A stretch of DNA of 7,603 nucleotides, from contig CAMPGG010000159.1 of the NCBI GenBank assembly GCA_946885335.1, positions 1 through 7,603 of the forward strand, written 5' to 3'. The notes beneath the pieces were generated by a model. That model had not been told where the DNA came from. It worked only from the letters and a program-made list of their open reading frames with translations, and made no database searches. Shown here piece by piece: positions 1 through 6,545 of the stretch. Positions within the stretch are counted from its first letter, which is position 1. Every line of letters begins with the position of its first letter. This stretch comes from an uncultured Chitinophagaceae bacterium. Its GTDB lineage: Bacteria; Bacteroidota; Bacteroidia; Chitinophagales; Chitinophagaceae. A program made the translations under genes and the position numbers.

Positions 1-34
1 ATTTAAAAACTAACTGTTCTATTATAAGAAGGAA
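1..34 (+). promoter_or_regulatory. Leader of the ROK gene with weak SD-like sequence
   Basis: The 34 bases before the ROK gene are AT-rich and begin with ATTTAAAAACTAA, a 13-mer found again before the SusC gene. AGAAGGA at 27-33 resembles a Shine-Dalgarno sequence but ends only one base from the ATG, too close for a classical site. No Bacteroidota-type promoter (TAnnTTTG with an upstream TTTG) is visible, so any promoter must lie to the left of the window. Confidence 0.35.
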
Positions 35-1255
35 ATGCTGCTAAACAAACAAACAGCCTACAAAAGAAAAATCTATAAACACCTTTACTTTTCAGGCTCT
101 CTTTCATGCGCAGATTTGAGTGAACTTACAAGTAAAAGTTTGCCTGTTACAACCCGTGCCATCAATGAAATGATTAAAGAAGGATCCGTTGTGGAAACCG
201 GTTTTGCACTTTCAAGAGGAGGAAGACGTCCCCAGATGTTTTCTTTAAAACATGACCAGGCCTATATTGTTTCAGTTGCAATGGATCAATTAATTACCCG
301 CATCGCTTTAATAGACATTAACAATAATGTGGTGGGTAAAGTGGAAAAGATTGAATTGATTTTGCCGCATAATCCGAACGCATTAAAACAATTGACCAGT
401 CATATTTCCGAATTCTTACAAAAGACGGAAATTGATAAAAATAAAATAATCGGAATCGGGATAGGAATGCCAGGCTTTGTAGATTTTAAAAAAGGAATAA
501 ATCATTCTTTTTTAAAAAACGGTGTAGAAAATATAATAGAGCACATTTCTTCAGTAACAGGTTTGCCCGTACTTATTGATAACGACTCCAGTTTAATAGC
601 CCTGGCAGAGTTCCGTTTAGGTTCAGCCAGGAACAGGCAAAATGTAATGGTGATTAATATCGGGTGGGGGGTTGGATTAGGTATGATAATAAATGGCGAA
701 TTATTTCGGGGACATAATGGGTTTGCTGGTGAGTTCAGCCATATTCCTGTATTTACCAATAATAAACTTTGCAGTTGTGGTAAAACCGGTTGCCTGGAAA
801 CAGAGACTTCCTTGCTTGTAGTAGTAGAGAAAGCAGTGAAGAGTATGCAATCAGGAGCATCAACCCAATTAAAGGATTTATCATTGGACTTTCCTGAAAA
901 TGCTGCAAAAAAAATAATGGATGCCGCACTGCAGGGGGATAAACTCGCTGTTGAAATATTATCCGAAGCTGCTTATAATATAGGGAGAGGTATTGCCATA
1001 TTAATACATTTGATGAACCCAGAATTAATTGTTTTAAGTGGCAGGGGTTCTGTTGGAGGCAGGTTATGGACAACACCTATTCAGCAGGCTATCAATGAAC
1101 TTTGCATACCTAAAATTGCAGATAATGCGGAACTGGTGATCTCATCACTTGGATATAAAGCGGAATTGATTGGTGCGGCAGCTCTGGTTATGGAGCATTA
1201 TGATACAATAGAACCAGTACAGGAAAAAAAAGTAAAAATGAATTACACCACCTAA
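35..1255 (+). CDS. ROK-family transcriptional regulator (NagC/Mlc/XylR-like)
   Basis: This 406-residue protein has the usual length and layout of a ROK repressor. Residues about 8-70 form a winged helix-turn-helix (SLPVTTRAINEMIKEGSVVE, then a basic wing RGGRRP at 61-66). The ROK sugar-kinase-like fold follows. Visible ROK hallmarks are IGIGIGMPG (140-147 region), IDND-ALAE with the catalytic-type Asp184, a GVGLG loop near 212-216, GEFSHI with His236, and CSCGKTGCLE with Cys246, Cys248 and Cys253. The His-to-Cys spacing matches the structural zinc site known from Mlc. The first phosphate-binding motif, normally DxGxT, reads MDQLIT at 83-88 and lacks its glycine. With the DNA-binding domain this favours a regulator over a working kinase. 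The ATG at 35 gives a complete helix-turn-helix and is preceded by AGAAGGA at 27-33, which lies unusually close to the start. The gene stops 44 bases before the SusC gene on the same strand, so it probably shares its operon and controls it. The ligand is unknown; a mannose-related sugar is an inference from the GH92 neighbour. Confidence 0.93.
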   Translation: MLLNKQTAYKRKIYKHLYFSGSLSCADLSELTSKSLPVTTRAINEMIKEGSVVETGFALSRGGRRPQMFSLKHDQAYIVSVAMDQLITRIALIDINNNVVGKVEKIELILPHNPNALKQLTSHISEFLQKTEIDKNKIIGIGIGMPGFVDFKKGINHSFLKNGVENIIEHISSVTGLPVLIDNDSSLIALAEFRLGSARNRQNVMVINIGWGVGLGMIINGELFRGHNGFAGEFSHIPVFTNNKLCSCGKTGCLETETSLLVVVEKAVKSMQSGASTQLKDLSLDFPENAAKKIMDAALQGDKLAVEILSEAAYNIGRGIAILIHLMNPELIVLSGRGSVGGRLWTTPIQQAINELCIPKIADNAELVISSLGYKAELIGAAALVMEHYDTIEPVQEKKVKMNYTT

Positions 1256-1299
1256 AACATAAACCCCAAAACAATTATTTAAAAACTAAAAACACTGCA
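1256..1299 (+). promoter_or_regulatory. A/T-rich leader between the ROK and SusC genes
   Basis: This 44-base gap holds no Shine-Dalgarno sequence, hairpin terminator or TAnnTTTG promoter. It is nearly free of G and contains ATTTAAAAACTAA at 1277-1289, identical to bases 1-13 ahead of the ROK gene. The short gap and absent terminator support co-transcription. The A-rich stretch just before ATG 1300 fits the unstructured leaders that aid translation start in Bacteroidota. The repeat could also be an operator for the ROK protein, which is a guess. Confidence 0.45.
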
Positions 1300-4200
1300 A
1301 TGAAAAAATTGACACCCAGGTTTGTGCTGTGTATGTTGCTTAGCTTTTGCATGGCTATTGCATCCGCGCAACAAAGAACCATTACCGGAACGGTAAAAGA
1401 TGATAAAGGCAACCCAGTTGCCAGGGTTTCTTTCCTGGTTAAAGGAACCAATAACGGAGGAATAACTGACGATAATGGAAATTTTTCAATAACCGTTCCT
1501 GATGCAAATGCGGTATTAATATTTACTTCAGTCGGATACCAGGAACAGGAAGTTGCTGTGGGTCAAAATTCTACACTTTCAGTAACATTAAATACCAGTG
1601 AAGGAAGCTTGTCAGAAGTGGTTGTAACTGCATTGGGTATTCAAAGACAAAAGAAATCACTTGGATATGCAATCCAGGAAGTAAAAGGTGAAACCCTTGT
1701 GGATGCCAAAGAAACAAACCTGGCCAATGCGCTTTCAGGAAAAGTAGCAGGTTTGCAGGTAGTTCGTGGCAGCAACGGTGCCGGCGGATCTTCTAAAATT
1801 TTATTGAGGGGCAATAATTCTTTGGTAGGAAATAACCAGCCATTGATTGTTGTTGATGGAACACCTATTGACAATTTCACCGGAACTTCCGAAAATGGAT
1901 ACTGGGCAGCAGGTTTTGACAGGGGAAATGGTATTGGGGATATCAGTGCAGATGATATTGAAAGCATGTCTATACTTAAGGGCCCATCAGCCGCAGCACT
2001 TTATGGCTCACGAGCCGGTAATGGTGTAATCCTTATTACAACCAAAAAGGGTCGCAGGTCAAATGGTCTTGGAATAACTTTCTCAACTACACAGGGTACA
2101 GAAAGTATATTTATAAAGCCAGAACTGCAAAACACTTTTGCCCAGGGAAGTGATAATATTTTTAATCCGACTAGCACACTCAGTTGGGGTCCAAAGGCTG
2201 AAGGCCAGATGGTAACTAAATGGGATGGTACACAGTCAGCATTAACTACAGATCATGATAATGTTGATAATTTTCTTCAGAACGGTACCACGCAGAGTTA
2301 TAACCTTTCCTTCCAACAGCAATTTGGTTCTACTTCTATTTATTCTTCCCTTAGTCGTTGGAACGATAAAAGTATAATTCCGGGAAACAAATTAGAAAGA
2401 ACCAATTTAACTGCACGTGCAGTTTCCAAATTTGGTAAGGATGATCGATGGACAACAGATACAAAAGTTTCTTATAATAATACAACAGGATTTAACAGGC
2501 CAATCAATGGCCGGGATGTAAGTAATGTTTATGTATTGTATACTTTACCAAGAAGCATGGATATCCGCGATTTTAGTTCCGCTACAAATGAGTTTGGCAA
2601 TATGCTTTGGTATGAAGGCGCTCCCGGCTGGCAGAATAATCCTTACTGGAATAACCTGTATAATCAAAACCAGGATGCAAGAGATCGGTTTATTATGAAT
2701 GGATCTGTGAAATATAATTTCACTAATTGGTTAGATGCAGAAGTTAGAGCTGGTGGTGATATTTACACTACCAATTCAAACCGTAAAGTATATGCCGGAA
2801 GCAACAGGGCAAATGAATATTCCGAAGGAAAACAAACATTTACCGAAACCAATTATAGTGCTTTACTGACAGCACGGAAAGATGATGTTGTTGGTAAATT
2901 TGGTGGTGTTATTACTGCCGGTGGTAACCTGATGCATCAGAAATCAAGTTATATCGGTGTAAGAACCGGGCCTTTAGAAGTTCCTAATGTTTTCTCTTTG
3001 ACTAACGGATCAGGAGCACCAGGTATTGACCAGGCATATAGCCGGAAAAAAATCAACTCATTGTATGGATCGGTAGGCGTTAACTATGACGGTTATATAT
3101 ATCTTGATGCAACATTCCGTAACGATTGGTCCTCTGCTTTGATAGAAGAAAACCGCTCTTATTTTTATCCTTCTGTGAGCTTATCTTATGTATTGACTGA
3201 CATGATTGAAGCACTGGGTGGTAATTTACCAGGCTGGTACAATTATACCAAATTGCGTGTGTCTCATGCTTCAGTGGGTAATGACCTTGCACCATACAGC
3301 CTGTATAACGGTTATGAAATTCGTAAGGATCCTAACGGTAATGCATATGCTATCAGGAATTCATTGCTTAAAGATGAAACTGTACAAAGTGAATTGATCA
3401 AATCGTTAGAGTTTGGTGCAGAAACCCGGTTCTTCAATAACCGCCTGGGACTTGATTTCACCTGGTATAAATCAAATGCCACAAATCAGTTGATTGCAAT
3501 TCCTATGGATCCTCTGAGCGGATATTCAAGCAGGATGGTTAATGCGGGTAATATTCAAAACAAAGGAATTGAATTAATGGCTGATGTAAGAATTCTTCCC
3601 AATTCAAATTCATTGACATGGTCATTAGTTGCGAACTATTCAAAAAATGAAAATAAAATTATTGATATAGCCAGCGACCTTGGTGTGGATGAATACCCAT
3701 TAGGCGCTTTCGATGATCTTTTTATCAGGGCTACCTCCGGAAGTTTGTATGGTGATATTTATGGAACCCGGCTTTTGCGGGTGAAAGATGAAGCAAGTCC
3801 TTATTACGGCCAGTTACTGCTTAATTCAAGCGGGCTTCCTCAAAGAGATGCAGAAATTGTAAAACTCGGCAACCAACAGGCTAAAGGCATGCTGGGTATT
3901 ACTAACAACTTGACTTATAAAAATTTCGGTTTATCCTTCCTGTTTGATGCACGTTTTGGCGGAGAAATTTTCTCAGCTTCAAATGTAGGATTACAAGTTG
4001 CCGGAACTGCAGCCGTTACTGCTCCGAATGGTGAGCGTCCTGATTTTGTAGTAGATGGTGTTACATTAACTACAGGCGGTGGTCATGAAAAGAATACCAA
4101 AACTGTAACACAACAACAATATTGGAACACACTTGCAACACTCAATAACTTAGGTGTTGGTGAAGCTTACTTGTATGATGCAACCAATATCCGTTTAAGA

Positions 4201-4425
4201 AATGTTCAACTCAGTTACAATCTTCCAAAGAATTTTCTTTCAAGAACTCCTATTCAGCGGGCTAATGTTTCATTGTCATGCAATAATGTTTGGATGATTG
4301 AAAGCCATTTAAATGGTATAGATCCTGAGTCTGTTTTCGCAACTGGAACAAATGCGGTAGGTTTTGAAAATGGCGCTTTCCCAACCATGCGTTCATTCTT
4401 GTTTAGCCTTTCATTAAGCTTTTAA
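1300..4425 (+). CDS. SusC/RagA-type TonB-dependent outer-membrane transporter
   Basis: The 1041-residue product is a typical SusC-like protein, which imports oligosaccharides across the outer membrane with energy from TonB-ExbBD. A Sec signal peptide spans residues 1-23, with a likely cut after ASA before QQR. Residues about 26-98 form a carboxypeptidase-regulatory-like beta domain (TITGTVKDDKGNPV, then TDDNGNFSITVP and FTSVGY). A TonB-box-like SEVVVTALG lies at 105-113. The plug runs from about 117 to 252, with VVDGTPID (184-191) and the SusC signature GPSAAALYGSRAGNGV (228-243) followed by ILITTKKG. The rest is the 22-strand barrel region, ending in alternating aromatic/hydrophobic residues (FLFSLSLSF) as expected for assembly by BAM. 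There is no N-terminal STN signalling domain, so it should not act as a FecA-type transducer. The start follows an AT-rich leader without a Shine-Dalgarno sequence, normal for Bacteroidota. It sits 26 bases ahead of its SusD partner. The family is certain; the cargo is inferred from the mannosidase downstream. Confidence 0.97.
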   Translation: MKKLTPRFVLCMLLSFCMAIASAQQRTITGTVKDDKGNPVARVSFLVKGTNNGGITDDNGNFSITVPDANAVLIFTSVGYQEQEVAVGQNSTLSVTLNTSEGSLSEVVVTALGIQRQKKSLGYAIQEVKGETLVDAKETNLANALSGKVAGLQVVRGSNGAGGSSKILLRGNNSLVGNNQPLIVVDGTPIDNFTGTSENGYWAAGFDRGNGIGDISADDIESMSILKGPSAAALYGSRAGNGVILITTKKGRRSNGLGITFSTTQGTESIFIKPELQNTFAQGSDNIFNPTSTLSWGPKAEGQMVTKWDGTQSALTTDHDNVDNFLQNGTTQSYNLSFQQQFGSTSIYSSLSRWNDKSIIPGNKLERTNLTARAVSKFGKDDRWTTDTKVSYNNTTGFNRPINGRDVSNVYVLYTLPRSMDIRDFSSATNEFGNMLWYEGAPGWQNNPYWNNLYNQNQDARDRFIMNGSVKYNFTNWLDAEVRAGGDIYTTNSNRKVYAGSNRANEYSEGKQTFTETNYSALLTARKDDVVGKFGGVITAGGNLMHQKSSYIGVRTGPLEVPNVFSLTNGSGAPGIDQAYSRKKINSLYGSVGVNYDGYIYLDATFRNDWSSALIEENRSYFYPSVSLSYVLTDMIEALGGNLPGWYNYTKLRVSHASVGNDLAPYSLYNGYEIRKDPNGNAYAIRNSLLKDETVQSELIKSLEFGAETRFFNNRLGLDFTWYKSNATNQLIAIPMDPLSGYSSRMVNAGNIQNKGIELMADVRILPNSNSLTWSLVANYSKNENKIIDIASDLGVDEYPLGAFDDLFIRATSGSLYGDIYGTRLLRVKDEASPYYGQLLLNSSGLPQRDAEIVKLGNQQAKGMLGITNNLTYKNFGLSFLFDARFGGEIFSASNVGLQVAGTAAVTAPNGERPDFVVDGVTLTTGGGHEKNTKTVTQQQYWNTLATLNNLGVGEAYLYDATNIRLRNVQLSYNLPKNFLSRTPIQRANVSLSCNNVWMIESHLNGIDPESVFATGTNAVGFENGAFPTMRSFLFSLSLSF

Positions 4426-4451
4426 TTTTAAAATAGTTTAAAACATTTTAT
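4426..4451 (+). promoter_or_regulatory. A/T-rich leader between the SusC and SusD genes
   Basis: The 26-base gap consists almost wholly of A and T, with TTTTAAAA at 4426-4433 and the near-palindrome GTTTAAAAC at 4436-4444. There is no Shine-Dalgarno sequence and no terminator, so the SusD gene is probably translated from the same message as the SusC gene. Confidence 0.45.
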
Positions 4452-6356
4452 ATGAAAAAATTTCTCAAATACACCTCAGTTCCGCTATTTACAGCCCTTC
4501 TGGTAAGCGGGTGTAGTAAATTTGACGAGATCAATGAGGATCCATACCTGGTTACAGAAAACCAGGTACAGGTTGAATATTTTATTAATAATGCAATTGT
4601 AGGTAGCCAGATGGATCCACATATTGCCGAAAGAGTCTTCGTGTTATATTGGAAGACTGCTGGGCGGCAACAATTCGGCGGAGGTATTTCTTCCGGTGGA
4701 TATAATGATGGCTGGTCAAGCGATTATTACAGCGGTGGCTACCTCGGCGGCTGGTTGAATGGAATCAACAGTGGTGTACAAGTTGCCGAAAAGCAAATTG
4801 CAGAAGGAAATATTAAAGAGTATACCAACAATCTTTTGCAGGTAGCACGTATCTGGAGAGTTTACCTGATGAGTGAACTGGCTGATAACTTCGGGCCAAT
4901 TCCAATCAATGCTTTCCAGGGTGTTAACCCGGAATTTTCTGATCTTAAATCAGTATATTATTTTTTCCTGGATGAATTAAAGGATGCCTCATCCAAGCTT
5001 GACATTACTGTAACAGGTCCTGCTGCTAAGTTTGACCAGGCTTATGGATTTAATTATGCCAAATGGCAAAAATATGCAAACTCCATGCGCCTGCGATTAG
5101 CAATGCGTCTTTCAGAAGTGGATGCAGGCAAAGCAAAATCAGAATTTGAAGAAGCTGCGGCTGGTCCTTTACTGACCGCTGCTGATGATATTTTCCAGGT
5201 TAATGAAAAACCAGGTTGGGATGCGCTTACTGGTGTGATGACAAGAGAGTGGAACTATTTTCAAATGTCAGCTACCATTAATCAATTGTATCAAGGTTTA
5301 GGTGGAATTAAATCTGCAGACCAGGTTGGTGCTGCTATGCAATCTGCCATCAAACCAGAAGGTTATGTTGGATTGAAACTGGAAGATCATTTCACCACTA
5401 AGACTAATAGTCCTATAGCCGGCTACTGGCTGGATGGTCTGCCTTACTCCATTGACCCAAGGGCATATAAAACATACATTATACCGGGTGATATCACCAA
5501 TCCTGATTTTAATGCATATCCTTCCTGGGATAATAGTGCCAAAACCACAACCCGGAACCTGGTTGACGCTGCAGGAAACGTAGTTAAAACACTTGATGCA
5601 ACTTATACCTGGAATGCACCGGTCAATGGCGATTGGGGAGCTAAGGGTACAAAAAACCAGATAAGGGCTTACAATGGCGCTATACCACGCCATGGTAAAC
5701 AATTCAGAAGCAGTACAAGTAAACGCATATTTTTTGCAAACTGGGAAACCTATTTCTTACTGGCAGAAGCAGCAGTAAGAGGTTGGACTGTTCCTATGAG
5801 TGGCCAGGCAGCTTATGAAGCTGGTATTGATGCCAACTTTGCTTACTGGGGTGTTTCTAATTTTGCAGCAGATTATAAATCATCCGATGATTATAACTTA
5901 GCTGGTACATCAGTTAGCTGGACTCACACAACAGAGCCACCTGCTACACATACCATGAATTATATCAACGGCTATACCAATGCTGCGGGTACTGCTGAAA
6001 TTCTTTATCCAAACAATACATTGTATAAAAATGGAACGGTGAAAAATGATCACCTGACAAAGATCATTACACAAAAATTCATTGCACAAACACCGTGGGT
6101 TCCTTTGGAAGCCTGGAGCGATCATCGTCGTTTAGGTCTGCCATTTTTTGAAAACCCCGCTATTGAAAATCCATTGGTAAATATGCCTGCATTGAATGAT
6201 GGTAATTATATGACCAGCAATGTCAAATTTTTCCCGCAACGTTTAAAGTATCCTTCAAGCCTTCCGGCCAGCAATGCCGAAGGTTACCAGCAAGCGCTGG
6301 GATTTTTAGGCGGACCGGATGAAGTTTTAACACCATTGTGGTGGGCCCAAAAATAA
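4452..6356 (+). CDS. SusD/RagB-type nutrient-binding surface lipoprotein (SusD-like_2 type)
   Basis: This protein of 634 residues is the surface glycan-binding partner that caps the SusC barrel. A lipoprotein signal peptide ends in the lipobox LVSGC, so Cys21 is the lipidated residue. The mature start CSKFDEINEDP is typical of the SusD-like_2 group, and its acidic residues fit a surface-export signal. Helical TPR-like SusD features are visible: VARIWRVYLMSELADNFGPIP (about 131-151, with the DxxGPIP turn), YAKWQKYANSMRLRLAMRLS (about 202-221), YFLLAEAAVRGW (434-445), and IITQKFIAQTPWVPLEAWSDHRRLG (about 538-562). The C-terminus LWWAQK is also a family hallmark. At 634 residues it is longer than many SusD proteins (roughly 480-580). 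The extra length appears to lie in Gly/Tyr/Trp-rich residues 76-101, in 345-420, and in a Thr/Asn-rich stretch at 485-530. These could shape the binding surface, but this is inference. The ATG at 4452 gives the full signal peptide. A terminator follows about 40 bases after the stop codon. Confidence 0.96.
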   Translation: MKKFLKYTSVPLFTALLVSGCSKFDEINEDPYLVTENQVQVEYFINNAIVGSQMDPHIAERVFVLYWKTAGRQQFGGGISSGGYNDGWSSDYYSGGYLGGWLNGINSGVQVAEKQIAEGNIKEYTNNLLQVARIWRVYLMSELADNFGPIPINAFQGVNPEFSDLKSVYYFFLDELKDASSKLDITVTGPAAKFDQAYGFNYAKWQKYANSMRLRLAMRLSEVDAGKAKSEFEEAAAGPLLTAADDIFQVNEKPGWDALTGVMTREWNYFQMSATINQLYQGLGGIKSADQVGAAMQSAIKPEGYVGLKLEDHFTTKTNSPIAGYWLDGLPYSIDPRAYKTYIIPGDITNPDFNAYPSWDNSAKTTTRNLVDAAGNVVKTLDATYTWNAPVNGDWGAKGTKNQIRAYNGAIPRHGKQFRSSTSKRIFFANWETYFLLAEAAVRGWTVPMSGQAAYEAGIDANFAYWGVSNFAADYKSSDDYNLAGTSVSWTHTTEPPATHTMNYINGYTNAAGTAEILYPNNTLYKNGTVKNDHLTKIITQKFIAQTPWVPLEAWSDHRRLGLPFFENPAIENPLVNMPALNDGNYMTSNVKFFPQRLKYPSSLPASNAEGYQQALGFLGGPDEVLTPLWWAQK

Positions 6357-6390
6357 GGGCTGACTTTTCTCGTATAGTAGTTGTTAATTA

Positions 6391-6428
6391 AAAAGAGCCA
6401 ACCTTTCAAAAGAAGGTTGGTTTCTTTT
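6391..6428 (+). terminator. Rho-independent terminator after the SusD gene
   Basis: A perfect 8-bp stem, CCAACCTT (6398-6405) with AAGGTTGG (6413-6420), encloses a 7-base loop. It is followed directly by TTTCTTTT (6421-6428) and preceded by AAAAGAG, which can partly pair with that T-tract. The hairpin lies 41 bases past the SusD stop codon, as expected for the end of the ROK-SusC-SusD transcription unit. Because the opposite strand also has a T-rich run beyond the stem (CTCTTTTT), it could work in both directions, although no convergent gene is visible here. Confidence 0.88.
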
Positions 6429-6434
6429 AAAAGA
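6423..6434. repeat. 12-bp perfect palindrome overlapping the terminator tail
   Basis: TCTTTTAAAAGA at 6423-6434 is its own reverse complement. It overlaps the T-tract of the terminator and lies 112 bases before the GH92 start. It could be chance in AT-rich DNA, an alternative pairing that affects the terminator, or a protein-binding site. The sequence does not decide between these. Confidence 0.4.
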
Positions 6435-6545
6435 GAATCTGAAAATCAATATTCATAAAAAAATGAACCAGGATTTTACAATAGACTACGGCAACAAAGC
6501 AGTATCTCAGATCGCAAACCAGGTGTAATTTTAAAAATAATAGTG
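6429..6545 (+). promoter_or_regulatory. Probable leader/promoter region of the GH92 gene
   Basis: These 117 bases lie between the terminator and the GH92 start, so a promoter for the GH92 gene would be expected here unless transcription reads through. No full TAnnTTTG match is visible. TAATTTTA at 6526-6533 differs at the last base and has no TTTG at the proper distance upstream. TTTTAAAAA at 6529-6537 resembles the leaders of the other genes. A 21-codon open frame (6463-6528) lies inside and is treated as doubtful. No RNA structure is recognised. Confidence 0.3.

Noticed and set aside
502..1076. Minus-strand open frames (502-759 and 753-1076) within the ROK gene
   Set aside because: They lie wholly opposite a gene with clear ROK motifs, show no recognisable domain, and have no leader or separate promoter. 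They are shadows of the real frame.
1097..1104. GAACTTTG as a Bacteroidota -7 promoter box for the SusC gene
   Set aside because: The first base of TAnnTTTG does not match, no TTTG lies about 20 bases upstream, and the site is inside the ROK coding region.
1641..2029. Open frames on the minus strand (1641-1967) and in another plus frame (1847-2029) over the SusC plug
   Set aside because: The SusC plug signature is unambiguous in the main frame, and these translations resemble no protein family.
3080..3397. Open frames at 3080-3295 (minus) and 3206-3397 (plus) in the SusC barrel
   Set aside because: Both are short, overlap a certain gene completely, and lack any independent support.
5298..5702. 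134-codon minus-strand open frame inside the SusD gene
   Set aside because: It is long for a shadow, but it is cysteine/isoleucine-rich without a domain, and the plus-strand SusD frame is continuous and conserved in type.
5910..6125. 71-codon minus-strand open frame near the end of the SusD gene
   Set aside because: It lies opposite the conserved ITQKFIAQ and EAWSDHRR blocks and has no supporting signals.
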